Origin: Gnetum montanum
Lineage: Eukaryota; Streptophyta; Gnetopsida; Gnetales; Gnetaceae
Assembly (NCBI GenBank): GCA_015680685.1
Contig: MNCI01017480.1
Location: forward strand, 15,496-62,382
Direction: 5' to 3'
DNA length: 46,887 nt
Shown: positions 9,801 to 21,959 of the stretch, one piece after another
Numbering within the stretch: position 1 is the first letter of the stretch
How the letters are laid out: each line of letters begins with the position of its first letter
Notes under the pieces: generated by a model
What the model was told of the DNA's origin: nothing
Database searches by the model: none
What the model saw: the letters and a program-made list of their open reading frames with translations, nothing else
Position numbers and translations under genes: made by a program

Positions 9801-10600
9801 GACACAGCTCAAACACATCATTTATTATCCTTAGCATATTGTTCATGATATTCTTTCCCTTATTACTATTCCTCTGATTCAATGTTCCTATGAATCATCA
9901 CATAGCCTTTTTCTCTACCATTCGAGGTCCTTATTGATAAATTCCACACCATCATAATTTTCGTGCCTTTAGAACTAGTTGAATTACCCTAGAACCCTAT
10001 AACAATCATCCACATGTCTTTAGTTTACATTGTTTAATTTCAAAAGAAATATTAAAAATTCAGTACATTCTCTCAGTGCCCTAACTTTGATGAAAATATA
10101 TATACGTGACCTCCCTGCAACACTTACCATCATTTTTCACTATTCACGCGAGGGTTTTTTTTCGAATTTTTTCTCTAAGACTTGCGATTATGAGACCCTT
10201 GCTTTTATAGCTATACCTCACTCGCTGGTACTTCGATTTTCATTCTGTCTAAACCTAATTGACCCCGGAGTGTTCAACTTAGTCGTGGGGCAGGGACATA
10301 TGCTAAATAGTGCATAAATTTTTTGAAATTCATCATCGCCCGAAGGACATCTTTAAGGGTAATTAGTTCTAAAATTAAGAATAAAATGTGTCAAAACCAA
10401 TTTCATCCCCTTAGCTATACCAGAAAATTAAATTTGGAAACCACCTAAGCAAAGAGGACTCAACACTATAATCTTTCGGGGATATGTTCTTCCAATAATT
10501 AACATCACATGGAAATAAAGTAAATCTATTAAGGCAAGTAGTAAGGTATAACCTAACTTTGGTAACAACCTTACTAACAATTGGTCTCGTGTGATTGCAG
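9801..10600 (+). other. Unassigned internal region of element C
   Basis: No protein family is recognised. A slightly GC-richer patch at 10140-10300 contains TTAGTCGTGGGGCAGGG, which resembles the family polypurine tract but is not followed by an LTR start. The region ends in a strong 3' splice-site-like sequence at 10585-10600. Confidence 0.4.
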
Positions 10601-10603
10601 ATG
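10585..10603 (+). promoter_or_regulatory. Putative splice acceptor directly before the 3' ORF ATG (element C)
   Basis: The sequence TCTCGTGTGATTGCAG is followed at once by ATGGCC. The same TGTGATTGCA phrase precedes the equivalent ORF in element B (minus strand 19906-19891), where the AG and the ATG are slightly altered. This suggests that the downstream ORF is made from a spliced RNA, as known for env-like ORFs of some plant gypsy elements. It is an inference from two copies. Confidence 0.5.
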
Positions 10604-11196
10604 GCCTCGAAACATGGATAATAGGAAGGTCCTACTCAAGGTGTGATCAAACAGTCTTGGAGAGGTGGAAGACAAGATCCTACCCGACAACATGCAGAAC
10701 AGGAGGAACAAGCATGCAACGTTCATCAAGAAGATTCTCCTACCATACAGTCTGGGTAGGCAAAAGCAGGAGATACCCTCTCTGAAAGCAATGCCTCGTA
10801 CTTAGGGGAAACACACCAATTTTGGCAAATAAAGAAGAAGGCACCATGGTTAACATTTGTGGTGTGACTATTGATTTCTCTGTTCAAGCCATTTTGGAAG
10901 TATTAAACCTTCCAAATATAGGGCCAAAGGTTGCTCAGAACCAGCTAGACACTTTCAGAACCAAGCAACTTAATAAACTATTAACAGAGAATAAAAGGGT
11001 GACGGAAGAAAAAGAGAAGGTTGATTGGGATGCCTCTATGGCACAAGTGCAAACTTACACACACACCAAGGCACTCAAGGCCTTACAAGAGGAGAAACTC
11101 TAGGTCATACCTCAACGCTATCAAATCACAAGACCTGGAGTGCAAGAAAACGAAAAGACACATATGGAGGAGCCACCACTACTAGGAACTACATGA
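10601..11196 (+). pseudogene. Shortened extra 3' ORF of element C (putative plant transposon protein domain plus coiled coil)
   Basis: After the ATG at 10601 the frame has stops and a shift. From 10822 one frame is open to 11103 and continues past that stop to a final TGA at 11194-11196. It has VNICGVTIDFSVQAILEVLNLPN, which resembles the start of the putative plant transposon protein domain (PF20167, recalled from memory). That passes straight into a charged helical part (KLLTENKRVTEEKEKVD) and the family tail EEPPLLGTT. Elements B and F carry more of the domain, so C appears internally deleted. In Athila-type elements an ORF at this place, between integrase and the 3' LTR, is known as env-like. 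Its function is unknown. Confidence 0.6.
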
Positions 11197-11362
11197 GTTC
11201 CACCAATTTTGTAATCATAGGATTTTCTGTGTGTTATGTATGTATTTTGTTTCCTTCCTACACTGCGGCATCATCCCATTTTCCCATCTAATAATCCCAT
11301 ACCTATCCACTATGTAATCAATGTTGCTTGTTCTCACTCTAACTCAAGGACGAGTTTTCATT

Positions 11363-11376
11363 TAGTCGTGGGGGTA
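11363..11376 (+). other. Polypurine tract of element C
   Basis: TAGTCGTGGGGGTA ends exactly where the LTR begins with TGATGAG. The same arrangement (reverse complement TACCCCCATG / CACCCCCATG) borders the 3' LTRs of D and B. It primes plus-strand DNA synthesis. Confidence 0.8.
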
Positions 11377-12162
11377 TGATGAGTGATGAAATTGCTGAAA
11401 GCTGCGATATTATGTCTAGCCGTCGAAATGTCTATAAATAAAAGGTGGCTCTCCCTCATTTTACTTCTAGTTTAGTTCCTTAGTCAAGCTTTGGCAGTTT
11501 TCCCCTTCCAGAGATAGATTATTTTCCAATGTCTGCCCGCAGTGTGGTGAATGTAATTGTATGGCATCCCTTATTCGAGTGTGACGTACTTGGACACACA
11601 CATGATCAACAATAAAGATCAAGATTACTTCATCATTGCAGCATTCACTTTGTTTATTTATTTATTTAACTTTTATTTACTACTTTTCTAATTAGTCTCT
11701 CTCACCCTTAAACTCCTAGTAATGTGGAATGAGTATGACTTGATTACAAGTATTTAAGTGTGACTACTTGGTAACCCAGTGGCGTACCTAGGATTTGTGC
11801 TTGGTAATCCTAATGGTAGTCATGTTCAAAGTCCAAGATGTGTATGGATAATCAAGGAACAAATGCTCATTGCACTTAGGCTAGATTAGATTCTCTTACC
11901 CTTCCTCCTAGCTTAGCTTAGTTAATATTACTTTCCACTACCTTCAGGAGTAGCATTAGATTAGGAATATATCATACACCTCACTCTAGACTAAACCATA
12001 CGTGACAAATATAATACTAGTCTAGGTGGGAAGACAGCGAACTACGACCTAAGGTTAACGATCTAGGTGCCACAACTAGTCCGTCTGCGGAGTTCAACTG
12101 GATCGCACATGAAAACACTCATATTCATATGGTTGAGTGTAGGCGTATCTCACCACTCATCA
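11377..12162 (+). repeat. 3' LTR of element C
   Basis: The LTR is 786 bp, starts TGATGAGTGATG and ends CACCACTCATCA. It has a TATA box (TATAAATA) at 11433-11440. The second half (CTAGACTAAACCATACGTGA, TCAACCATATG-type end) is related to the reverse complement of the D LTRs. The five bases after it are CATGT. No partner LTR is present. Confidence 0.8.
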
Positions 12163-12999
12163 CATGTCCTAGCATAGTGGTTGCCACAAGGACTCTCATG
12201 AGGATCTTGGAGAATGCATTGTTGGTTAGCAGCAGGAACACACCAACGACCCAAGCTATCGATGCACACCTTGTAAAGATGTCCATTGGTCTCAATGAAG
12301 CATTTGGCCCGATCAAGAAACTATTGTTTCTTCCTATGGTGTAACTCTTGCGGCATCTACTAAGTAAGAAGATAAGTGAAGATGCCATCATACCACTTAT
12401 GTTTAGTGAGCACTTGTTCATTTATCACACCAAAAAAGAGAAGTTCATTAAGAAATTCATCAAATAGTGGACTCTCCTCTTTGTTGTTCCATCATAACTA
12501 AGACAAGTGATTGTCAATCACATTCTTAGTTTTCTTTTGATCTACCATTGTGAGATCAAAATCCTATAACACCACAAGCCATCATATGATATAGGGGCTT
12601 ACCATTAGCTTGTTCATAAAGAAGAAAATGACACTATGGTCTATTGTCACAAAGACATTGTATCCAAGCATAGAGTGCCTAAACGTTTTCAAGGCATACA
12701 TCACCACCATCAACGATTTCTCTATTATTGAGTAGTTTAGCTATGCATACACAATGCTCTAGCTCATATAGTGGATGTAGTATGAATTTTTCTAATCATC
12801 CAATTACATGAGCATAGATCCTAAGGAATCTTTTGATGAATCCATCATGATGTGAAATGGTCGAGACCAATCAGGTGCTCATAGAATTGGAGTTTCTACA
12901 AGCTTCTCTTTGAGTTTCTTGAATGCCTTTTTGCATTCCTTGATCCATATGAACAAAGCATATTAGTTTGTCAGCTCCACCAATAATTTAACAATCTTA

Positions 13000-13860
13000 G
13001 AAAAATTCTATATGAATCATTAATAGTAGCTAGTGTGCTCAAGGAATGACCAAACATCTTTAACTATTTTCAATTAGTTGGTTATTCCTTGGATGATCCT
13101 AATCTTCCTAGGATCCACCTCAAACCTTGCTTGTGAGATTCTATACCTTGACACAATGCCCTCCTAGACCATCAGATGACTTTTTTGCCAATTGAGTGGA
13201 AGATTGATCTCCACACACCCTTTTAGCACTTTCTTAAGGTACTCTAGCACTTACTCAAATGTAGCGCCATAGGTGAAGAAGTCATCAATGAAGACTTCCA
13301 TTCCACTACCAATCTGTTGTAGAAAAATGCTAAGGAAAAGGCATTGAAAAGTTATAAGGGCATTGTATACACTAAATAGCATCTTTCAATATGAAAAAGT
13401 TCCCTAGGGATTTGTGAATGTGGTTTTGGACTAATCTTCTAGTGCAATCTAAATTTGGCCATAGCCACTATAACTATCAAGAAAGCTGTAATGGCAATGC
13501 CCAATGATAGTATCCAACACTTGGTCCACAAATGGAAATAGAAAATGATCTTTGTAGGTCACTATGTTAAATAGCCCAAAGTCAATAAAAATCCTCCACT
13601 TTTCATCTTTGTTTGACATGATCACCAGTGGGCTAACCCACTTCCTATTTGCAATGGGATGGATGAACCACTTCTTGAGAAGTTGTTCAATCTTCTCCTT
13701 GATGATCTACTTCAATTTGGGGTTCAAGCACTACTATGATTGCCTCTTTCGCTTGATGGAAGGATTAGTATAGACGCGATGGTGAAATATCCAATGATCA
13801 ATCCTAGTGAGTTTGAGATATGACAAAGCAGAGGCTGTTGGCCATTTGTTAACCACATTT
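13000..13860 (-). pseudogene. Reverse transcriptase remnant of element A
   Basis: Minus-strand reading gives YKDHFLFPFVDQVLDTIIGH and SFLDSYSGYGQI, the palm start of Ty3/gypsy RTs. Further on are VFIDDFFTYGATF (the Y/FxDD catalytic motif) and LNWQKSHLMV. Stops occur between these blocks. In a working element this enzyme copies the RNA into DNA within the particle. Upstream, an open stretch at 13734-14111 covers the preceding linker (ELEQVRFQLFYNEPNDTYWE). Confidence 0.8.
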
Positions 13861-14299
13861 AACATGATCTCTTTTTGTTTAGGAGCAAGGTTGGCATTGA
13901 TTATCACCATCTTGTCATTTTTCAGAAATGCATACTCAATGCTAGTAGGTAGAGCTTTCAACTCTAGGGGTTCATGTTTAAAATGTTTAGTGATTTCAAA
14001 CTCTTCCCAATAAGTATCATTAGGTTCATTATAAAAGAGTTGGAAACGAACTTGCTCTAGTTCATCAATGCCTTGAACATAGAGACATGCTATGCTCTCA
14101 GCAAGTTCCATTGAAACTATGCAACTTTCAAGATTAGCTATCAGCCATTAGGCATCCTCCTATTTTTTGGTTGTTGTGTATAGGCACCTTTGAATTTGAA
14201 ACTCATCTACATACTATTTACATGTTGAGATCGATGTACTTTTTATGGTCCATAGTTTCTACACATAATTGCACCTTGTATCGCTATACATAATGCATG

Positions 14300-14640
14300 G
14301 AACTTTCTTCTTAATCTTTCCAAATGCATTTTCTTTGAAAATTTCCAAGGAAAAATCTCTAATTCCTAACCATGCATATATAGTGCCTAACAAGCCCTTC
14401 CCAACGAAGATTGGAAAGTCCCCCTTACAATTGTCAACATGGATCACTAGGAAATTAGTAGGATAGGATAACCACAAATAGTAGTGACAATGTCCTCCAC
14501 TAGTTCCAAGGAAATAATGATGGAATGGTTTACTAATTCAAGATAAATGTTACTCTTTTTGAGTAGAGGTAGGTTCTAGGCTTTGTACATCTCATAAAAA
14601 ATCAAATTAACACAAAAACCTAAATCTAGAAGAGCTTTAC
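14300..14640 (-). pseudogene. Retroviral-type aspartic protease remnant of element A
   Basis: The minus strand shows YKA, stop, NLPLLKKSNIYLELVNHS, then LVEDIVTTICGYP and LGRACLA. This parallels the better-kept protease of B (25214-25615). The D-[ST]-G catalytic triplet is not intact. Identification rests on the order of segments and on alignment with B. Confidence 0.6.
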
Positions 14641-15836
14641 AAGGCTCATTCCTAGCAATGTGCAAATAGATTAATGGATTTTCAAGATTAATTTTTTTCC
14701 TATGAAGGTGGCCAACCTTTGTCTAGTCAATTACTACATGGGTTAACATGATGGTATGTACTTTAGGAGGGGTTTGGTTTGAATGGGACTCAAATGGATT
14801 GAATGCAATGGATGAGGAAGAAGTAGGGTTATCAGCCACATGAGTCTATGAGGGCTTTGTACAATTTCTGGTTTAGAAAAATGGTTTCTTTCTAGATCCA
14901 ACTTTTAAAGCACTTGGCTAGGAAGCTAATTGTAAGTTAATGGCCCTGGTAGAATTATGTTGTTATAGCTAGGCTAGAATTTCACCCTACATGAATGGAG
15001 TAGGTGGTAACTAAGTTAATGGTAGAGAGACATGAGTAGAAGGATGAGGAGGATGATAAGAATTTTCCTCTTGAAGATGAAGAATGTGCTTTGTAGAACT
15101 TAGGAGGATAGTAGTGATGTTGAAATGAGTCATGACTCGAAGAGTCACATGGAGACATGGGTTAGTAAACATAGTACCCATATGGATCAAGCTATTCGTA
15201 AGGGCACTACTACCTTGGGGGTGGCATCCTCCATAATTGTGGGTTCTACCAATGATGATACTACTCATACGATTGTGGTAGAGCTCCACTTGAATAGTAA
15301 GTTTGTTGTTGATTAAACTACCTTAGGCTACCTTGAGGATAAGATAACCTTCTAGATGCTTCCCTTCTAGCTAGTCTAGGATTTTAACCATATAGTCTAG
15401 ACTCTTGCAAGTATGATACAATAGGGAAAGATCCCTTAGAATATTTTTATTGGAAAATGTCACACCCACCATGATCATTTGATTTGGATTCCACAACCTT
15501 CTCTATAATAGCAACTTTGTCCTTACCCCTTTGGTAGAAACATTCAACTTCCTTTCTTCTCCTACAGTCACGATTACTACTTTACTCTTTGGATTCCTTT
15601 GCTATTTTTAGAGAGGTTTGGAATTTTTCATCTAAAGAGACTCACATTTTATCTACCTTGGCCAAAACTATAGAGACAAATTTCTAGATGAACAAGGTTT
15701 TTTGCTACACCACTTCATCAAATGATGCCTCCTTCTCATTGTCATAGAACCAGACATTCCTTTTTTTGATGGAAGGGTTCTAGTTGTACTCCTCAATGCT
15801 TTTCCTCTTTCTTAGATGTTCTTCTTCTTTGGAAAC

Positions 15837-16803
15837 TGATAAGTGGTTCACATACCCCTATGCCCAACCATACAAATCATGAAGCATTCATGTGTGATCT
15901 GGTTAAATTCCATAGACTCTAGTTTCTGCTACACTAGTCTTCTAGGAAGTGAACCTTGTCCTAATGGTCATTCATTATCTTCCCAATTACACTTATGATG
16001 CACATGGTATGGTTAAGTGTAATTAAGGCATATTATTTTTATTATTTTATTTTTTATCCTCTTTAGTGCTTAAAGTAGAGAGATGAAGTAATTTAATAAC
16101 TAATTTGAGTTAACTAATTAACTAATCTTTAACTAGTCCTAACATAAGCATATGGTCCCACTTTTCGTACATGTCCTAAATCCATGTATCCATTGCTAGG
16201 TTACCAAGTGCTATGCTATTGGGCACACTAAGAAATAATGTTACTAAGATTACCAAATGAATATGTGTTTATGCTTGAAGCAGTCATATTTATGTATTTA
16301 ATCTATTTAGCTTATTGATTCACTAATTTCCCAAATTCTAATTTAACTTAATTTAGCTTACTTAATGACATAATAAATGAAAATAATAAATGCATAAATA
16401 AATCATTAATCTATTCTAAATGCTACAAGGTTTGATCAAAAGGCTTATCTTTATTTCCGTACATACTAGTGTGGTTTAGGTACAATAGTGCTTGAATAAA
16501 GATCTGTATACCTTTTGACTCCATCTATGGGTACTCAGAGAAATATTCTAACTTTAAAATGGAAATATTGTAAGAGCTCTACTACTACTATGACTTCTAA
16601 TGTCCATAAACATGGTTGTGAGCTCGTATTTATAGTTTTTATCATAGGATTGCATCGACGGGGCCCCATAGATATAGCAAAAGCTATGTTGATGTGGCCC
16701 CATTAATGGGGCAACATCATGTTAATGAGGCTCTATTGATGGAGGCCTATCGACAAGGCCACATCAATGGGGATCCATCAATATGACACTTTAACATTCA
16801 TCA
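15837..16803 (-). repeat. 3' LTR of element B
   Basis: The LTR is 967 bp and starts (plus strand) TGATAAGTGGTTCACATACC; the other end is CACTTTAACATTCATCA. Long blocks are shared with the 5' LTR at 28246-29230, for example GATGCACATGGTATGGTTAA and ATTTAATAACTAATTTGA. A TATA box (minus-strand TATAAATA) is at 16627-16634. Confidence 0.85.
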
Positions 16804-16813
16804 CACCCCCATG
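16804..16813 (-). other. Polypurine tract of element B
   Basis: The minus strand reads CATGGGGGTG immediately before the 3' LTR start (TGATGAAT). It is the same motif and spacing as in C and D. Confidence 0.75.
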
Positions 16814-17041
16814 CCTAAATGGAAACTCATCCTTGAGTTCCTTTACAAAATTGGAAAGTTATGGGATTGTTTACTAAGTCTTAATAAAATAAATTAACAT
16901 AATAGAAGTGAGTTCCTGAGTGCACAAATTGAAAAATTACAAAAAAAATTTGGTGTTCATAACATAAAATTAAACACCATGACATGACCACATAAAAGGT
17001 GAATAACACATCCTCTGATGGCATGAAGATGGTGGAGAAGA

Positions 17042-19894
17042 TCAAAAAGTCCTAGGTGGTGGAGGCTCTTGAGGTTTTGAAGGACCTTTGCTCACTTTAG
17101 GAACATGTAGTAGTTGAGGTAGTTGTGGCTATCATGCTATGGTTGAAACCTCCAATGAAACGTGAAAGTCATCTAGTAATACCTTCATCTTCTTCTCCTT
17201 ACTCCTAGGATCATTCATAGTGCACACGACATCATCAATGTGGGCTAGAATGGGGATATTCCATGAATAGGGCATTATTGGGAACATCTTCTTCATGTTC
17301 ACAAACTAGGTATTAAGTATTTTCATTTGATATTGAATTCCTTGATTGCATTTTATAGCTGCTAGTAGTCATTCATCATCTTGGCCAAGTTCTCAATAGT
17401 TTATCATTGATCAGTGAATTATCCCTTCAGAACTTTGAGTTTAGCATTTTCCACTACAAGATTTTTCTTGGTATATTTATGATGCTTAAACTCAACCTCA
17501 TACAAGTAGTATGAGCTAGCCACCTATTTCTTAAGTTCTAACCATGGTCATCCAACAATCAACATGGCTAGATTCACAGAACAAAGATTGGTGAGCTCCA
17601 TGTATTCCATCATCTCTTAAATTTGCAACTTCATCATGCAAATTTTTTCTTTGTTGTAGGCATCTATCCCATCAATGATGGGTTATCACACTTCTTTTTC
17701 TTACTAGAGTTGTTTGAGGGTTTTCTTCACTTTCACCTTTTCCAACTAGATGTGTTTTTCATTTACTTCCTTTTGTAGACTGACCTATTCTCTAGAATGG
17801 TCCTTGACACTCTTGAATTTGAGAGCCTCTAATTTCTAGGTAGCTACCTCAATTGTAGTTTTCTACTTTTGGACACAGACCTCCTCCATGGAGAGATTTC
17901 TATTTTCTACTTCTAATATCCTTGGTTTTTTGTTTGCTCTATTTATTTGCTCCTACTATTGATGCACAAAGTTTGTTAATTCTTGTTTTTGCGCATCAAC
18001 ATTTTTTAGGTGATGGTTATCTATAGTTAACTATACATTCTCCTAGTAGGTCTAATCCAAGGCCTTTTGAATCATGTGTTATGTGGCCTTTTCTAAGGAT
18101 TAGTAGAACACCGTCATCTCCATTGCATCCTCAACCCCTTTTAGTTTACAATGAAGCTATTCCATATCTTCATTTCTTGTCAATGCTAGGTTGAGGAATG
18201 TAGGATCAACAATATAGGCCCTTAATTCAAAAACCTTAGAAGCCAAGCATTCATTTAGCTCCTTGGCTATTTCTACTTGTCCCTCCAAGATGATTTTCTT
18301 TCCCCTTGCCTCAAGTAGCTCCAACTAGGTTGTAGTAATATTTCTTGAAAGGTCAAAGACATCTAGAAGCAATTGCCTAGTTCCCACAAATTGGTCTAGC
18401 CATTGTTCATTTTGCACTACATTTATTTTATCTCTTGTGATTCCTGTAGACATCTCCATAGCCTTGAGTGTAGTGATGTCTAGTATTGATGCCATAGGTG
18501 CATTGAGTGTTTTGATAATCTAGTTAGCAACCACTTCTATTGTACTCTCTTGCCCTTTATTTTGCATCACCAATACTATTGCCCCCTCATCCTTCTTCAA
18601 GCACATCAAGAAAGTCACAATATTTCTAGATATTTTTGAGAGAGGTTATTGTTCTTTGAGAGATACTATGACCTCTTTATCACTCGAATTCAACCTTGCA
18701 GGAAACTACATTTTTTTGGTTGAGAAAATGGATCCACCCCCACCGATCAAGTTGATTATTCAAGCCACCTCATTGAGATGAATCATTGCTAATTTATACA
18801 TGGATGGATCCCCACCATTAATTCTAGCTCATTACTCTTGTTGACTCAAGAGCCATTCTTGGTATTTGGGTAACCGTGGGGCAGTTGCAATGATGTTTAA
18901 CATAGTTGTTTAAGTGGTAGGTGGAGGTGGTGGTTGCTGCTCCTCTTCTTAGATAGTTGCTATAGGGATCTTATCTTTCATCATTCCACCCAATTGGCAG
19001 CTAGAACATGCCTAACAACATCATTGGTAGTGTAAACTATTCCTTTCTTACCTAATGAGGCATGGAAAGGGAAGTGCCTTTCTTCCACATTCATTTTCTT
19101 TAAATTGCTTCTCTATCTTCAGATAGATCATCTGTGGAAGGTTGATGAGGAATCTCTCACTCAGAGTGGTGCATGCTTAGGAAAAGAAGGTAGAGATTTC
19201 TTTTGGCCTCATCATGGAAATAAGGTGGAAGGCTATAATTTTGTAGTGAATCCTCTTTGTCAGTGTGAGCATGCCAAACTCCTTGTGGTTGACACCATAG
19301 CACTATTGCACCCATTCTTTCTTAATATTGGGATCCACATGCATTGGGATCTTAGTAAGACTTGCCCCTATCTCTAGTAATCCATGCACTTACACATAAT
19401 GTCTTGCACTAATTAGGACACTGAGATGTCATTAATTTTGTCTGTTGAACTAGCTTGCCTGTTGTTCTAGAATAAGAATGTCTCTCCCATGTACTACTCC
19501 CTAGTGGAAGTGATGATTGGCTACATGGGAGAGGCCTTTAGTTGGTCTTGCACTTCTTTTGGTGCTTGCTATAGAAAAGGGCCAAATTTTAACTCCTAGA
19601 GCACTATTTTCTAGACCTCTCTTAATCTGATCTATTTTATGTAAGCTTCTATCAAAGTCACCTTAAGATTGGCTTACTATGCAGGTGCATCATCCTAATG
19701 GGAGTGTTTTGTTGTTGTTGTTGATTCTAGAATCTGTCAGATAGATTCCACCTTTGCCTCTTCTCTAAGAAGACTTGTGGTGTGGGTTGTAAGTAATTCT
19801 TTTTTAGCCTATTCTTGGCCTCTTCCAATTTTAGGCTATTTCTCCCTTGGTTAAGATGATCTTGGTTCCTGCATATGCTTTCCTTTTAGTGCCA
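17042..19894 (-). pseudogene. Extra 3' ORF of element B (putative plant transposon protein-like, with coiled coil)
   Basis: The frame starts near the TGGCACTAAAAGG that follows a splice-acceptor-like TGTGATTGCA at 19906-19897. The N-terminal half, around 19380-19020, reads RIHYKIIAFHLISMMRP, LSERFLINLPQMIYLKIEKQ and RKALPFPCLI, which I match to the putative plant transposon protein domain (PF20167) of Athila-type elements. A proline-rich linker (about 18900) and a long charged, heptad-like region (about 18700-17150) follow. The end is KPQEPPPPRTF and TGA at 17044-17042. D ends with KEPSPPGIT and C with EEPPLLGTT, so the tail is a family trait. Stops are frequent. The role of this protein is not known. 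Confidence 0.6.
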
Positions 19895-19906
19895 CTTGCA
19901 ATCACA

Positions 19907-21950
19907 ACACATTCATTGATTAGTAGATATAATGTGTAATTTTAAATTTTTTAATACCTTTTTATAGCAGATTTATTATTTTATTAATTATTTTTTCTAA
20001 ATGTCTCCAGAGCTTATTGGAAAGGTTTAACTCTTGTAATTTGGTATTTAATGGTTGATTTTTTAGTTAAACCTTTGTGGGAGTTAGAAAAATGCTGAAA
20101 ATATTTTTGTTAAAAATGGTACATTTGTGGCCCCCATGACAAAGAGCTTATCTCTGGTAGCTATAGGGTTGAAGAATGAGGTGATTTGGATAAACAATTA
20201 GGAAGTTATGTGCTTTGGAAGGTTCTAGGATTTGAAAATTTGAAAAACTGCATTGGTGTTTGTGAGAAAATGTAAAAATTTCAAAGTGGGGTCACATCTA
20301 TACATACTATTTTTCCCTTACATTGACAGGGCCCCATATATGGAGCCCATAGGAAAAATTTTTAACTTTGAATATCTTGAAAAATATAACAAAGTTTTTA
20401 ATGAATTTGAGATCCATGGAATCCCAGAAAATCCAAGAATATTATAAAATAATTGAAGAGAATCTTTGAAAGCTCTAAAATTAAAAAATTCATGGAGAAT
20501 GTATTTAACAAAAAAAAATATGTAAAGGAGCACATGGTTTGATGTAAAAGATGGATGTACAAAAGATTTTGATTGCAAGAATGCCCAACGGTAAGGTTTT
20601 TAGTGAACCCAACTAAGGGATATGCAAGTTGGCCCTTCCTGTAATAGGCACATGCATTGTTTTTCTTTACATAGCTTCAACCTATGGATTCCATGTGCCC
20701 CATAGGTGATTAATGGTTAACAGAAGTTAAACACTAAACCTAAAAGATTCTACCTACAAATTCAAGTATATCAAACCAAGGCATGAGATCAAGAACATGG
20801 ACGTTGGCAAAGATGTGAGTTATGGGTAGCATAGATGAATGATGGAGAATATGGAATGAAATTCTAAATTGAGATCATAAGAAGTCCCTTGTGGAGTTGT
20901 GTTTAAAATGCCCCGAGAAGATCCATCCTTAGTCTAGACCAAAACCAACCTCTTTCAACAACATTGCATTGGCACTTTATGATCAATCCACCTCTTCAAG
21001 ACACAAGTGTGTTCCCATAGAACAACCACCATTTCATAAATAGAGAGAAAGAGAAATAGAAAGTGAGAGAGAGGACCTTAGTTAGAGGGGACCTTCAGGC
21101 ATGGGTAACATGTATTTCTAGTCCCATGACTAGTGCTTATAGCTCATTTATTTGTCTAAGGGGTGTGCTTTGAATTTCCATCATATTTCTTTTCTTTTTC
21201 ATTTTGGATGGAAACCACACCATGCAAATACATTAGTTAACTTCCTTTTATAAGTGACATGGAATGGTAAGAAGTCTAGGAAAATACTCAAGCAGTCAAG
21301 TAAGTAGAAGAGTACAAATAGTATTGAGTCCCCTTGAAGTCACACCTTGTATGAACCTTTGAATCCTTCCTAATTTTGAAAACTACCAAGGTCACCAATT
21401 TATTAAAAGTTTATTTAATGAAAAGGATCTCAAACTTCCAAAATAGGGAAAACCATAGAGTTTGTAGATGGGAGGATAACATGGACTCACTACCTATTCT
21501 ATGAAAAAGAAATCATGACTGAGCCATCGATATAAAAATTCAAAAATAAAAATTAGAAATGAGCAACCAAAATATTAAGCATAACCCACCATCAATAATA
21601 GCTACAGCACCACCATATCCTGTTGGCATAAAGAACATTTATTAGAAAAAATTTGAAAATCACACACAAACAAAAAAAGGTAAAATATATGAAAAAGTGT
21701 AAAATATGTAAGAAAGATTCAAATGTACTAACAATGGTGTAAAACAAGAAATGATGTAAAAATAGAAAAAATGTTGAAAATCATAAAAGTTGTAAAGTAA
21801 ATAACTTGGAAAACAAAAATTGTGAAAAACTAAAAAATAGAAAAACTAAGGAGCCTTATGGATGATTAGGACAAATGGCCATGTCCCTCATGACTAAATT
21901 AAAAGGAGGAGATGAGAAAAATTGATTGTGATTGTCTATTTGTTAAGGTA
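19907..21950 (-). other. Non-coding region of element B between integrase and 3' ORF
   Basis: It includes an A-rich block (21640-21860) equivalent to the T-rich spacer of C and D, and segments shared with their conserved block (for example ACCTTCAGGCATGG at 21088, and TCCCCTTGAAGTCACACCTT at 21329). No conserved frame is visible. The minus-strand ORF at 20318-20578 is not supported by the other copies. Confidence 0.55.
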
Positions 21951-21959
21951 TTTGTTGCA

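Larger units (their letters stand above)
8558..12162 (+). mobile_element. Element C: 5'-truncated gag-only Ty3/gypsy (Athila-like) retrotransposon
   Basis: In order, C holds the last 45 codons of gag (ending GYPPF, stop at 8692-8694), a T-rich spacer (8695-8826), a conserved non-coding block (about 8827-9800), an unassigned stretch, a shortened 3' ORF (10601-11196), a polypurine tract (11363-11376) and a 3' LTR (11377-12162). There is no pol between gag and the spacer. Similarity to the minus-strand element D starts abruptly at 8558 (AATCAAGTGTGTGAACCCCA), so the 5' LTR and most of gag are missing. Its LTR abuts element A integrase at 12163, which suggests that C inserted into A and that the left part was later lost. 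Confidence 0.75.
12163..15836 (-). mobile_element. Element A, left part: degenerate gypsy pol and gag end
   Basis: This runs parallel to element B 23000-26740 and reads on the minus strand. From right to left it has the gag C-terminal part (15430-15830, with DCRRRKEV and GGCDI), a proline-rich linker, protease remnant (14300-14640), RT (about 13000-13860), RNase H (about 12550-12850) and the start of the integrase zinc finger (12163-12260). Stops are numerous. At 15836 the sequence is interrupted by element B and resumes at 29231. At 12162 it meets the 3' LTR of C, and the rest of A (integrase core, 3' ORF, 3' LTR) is missing. Confidence 0.75.

Noticed and set aside
10278-10295. Second polypurine-tract-like sequence (TTAGTCGTGGGGCAGGG)
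   Set aside because: It is not followed by a TG...LTR start; only the copy at 11363-11376 borders an LTR.
15125-15316. Histidine/threonine-rich plus-strand ORF, and a similar one at 26077-26286
   Set aside because: Both are antisense to the repetitive gag-protease linker of A and B. Their resemblance to each other only reflects that the elements are related.
19105-19377. 90-codon plus-strand ORF
   Set aside because: It is the complement of the element B 3' ORF domain, which aligns with C and F on the other strand.
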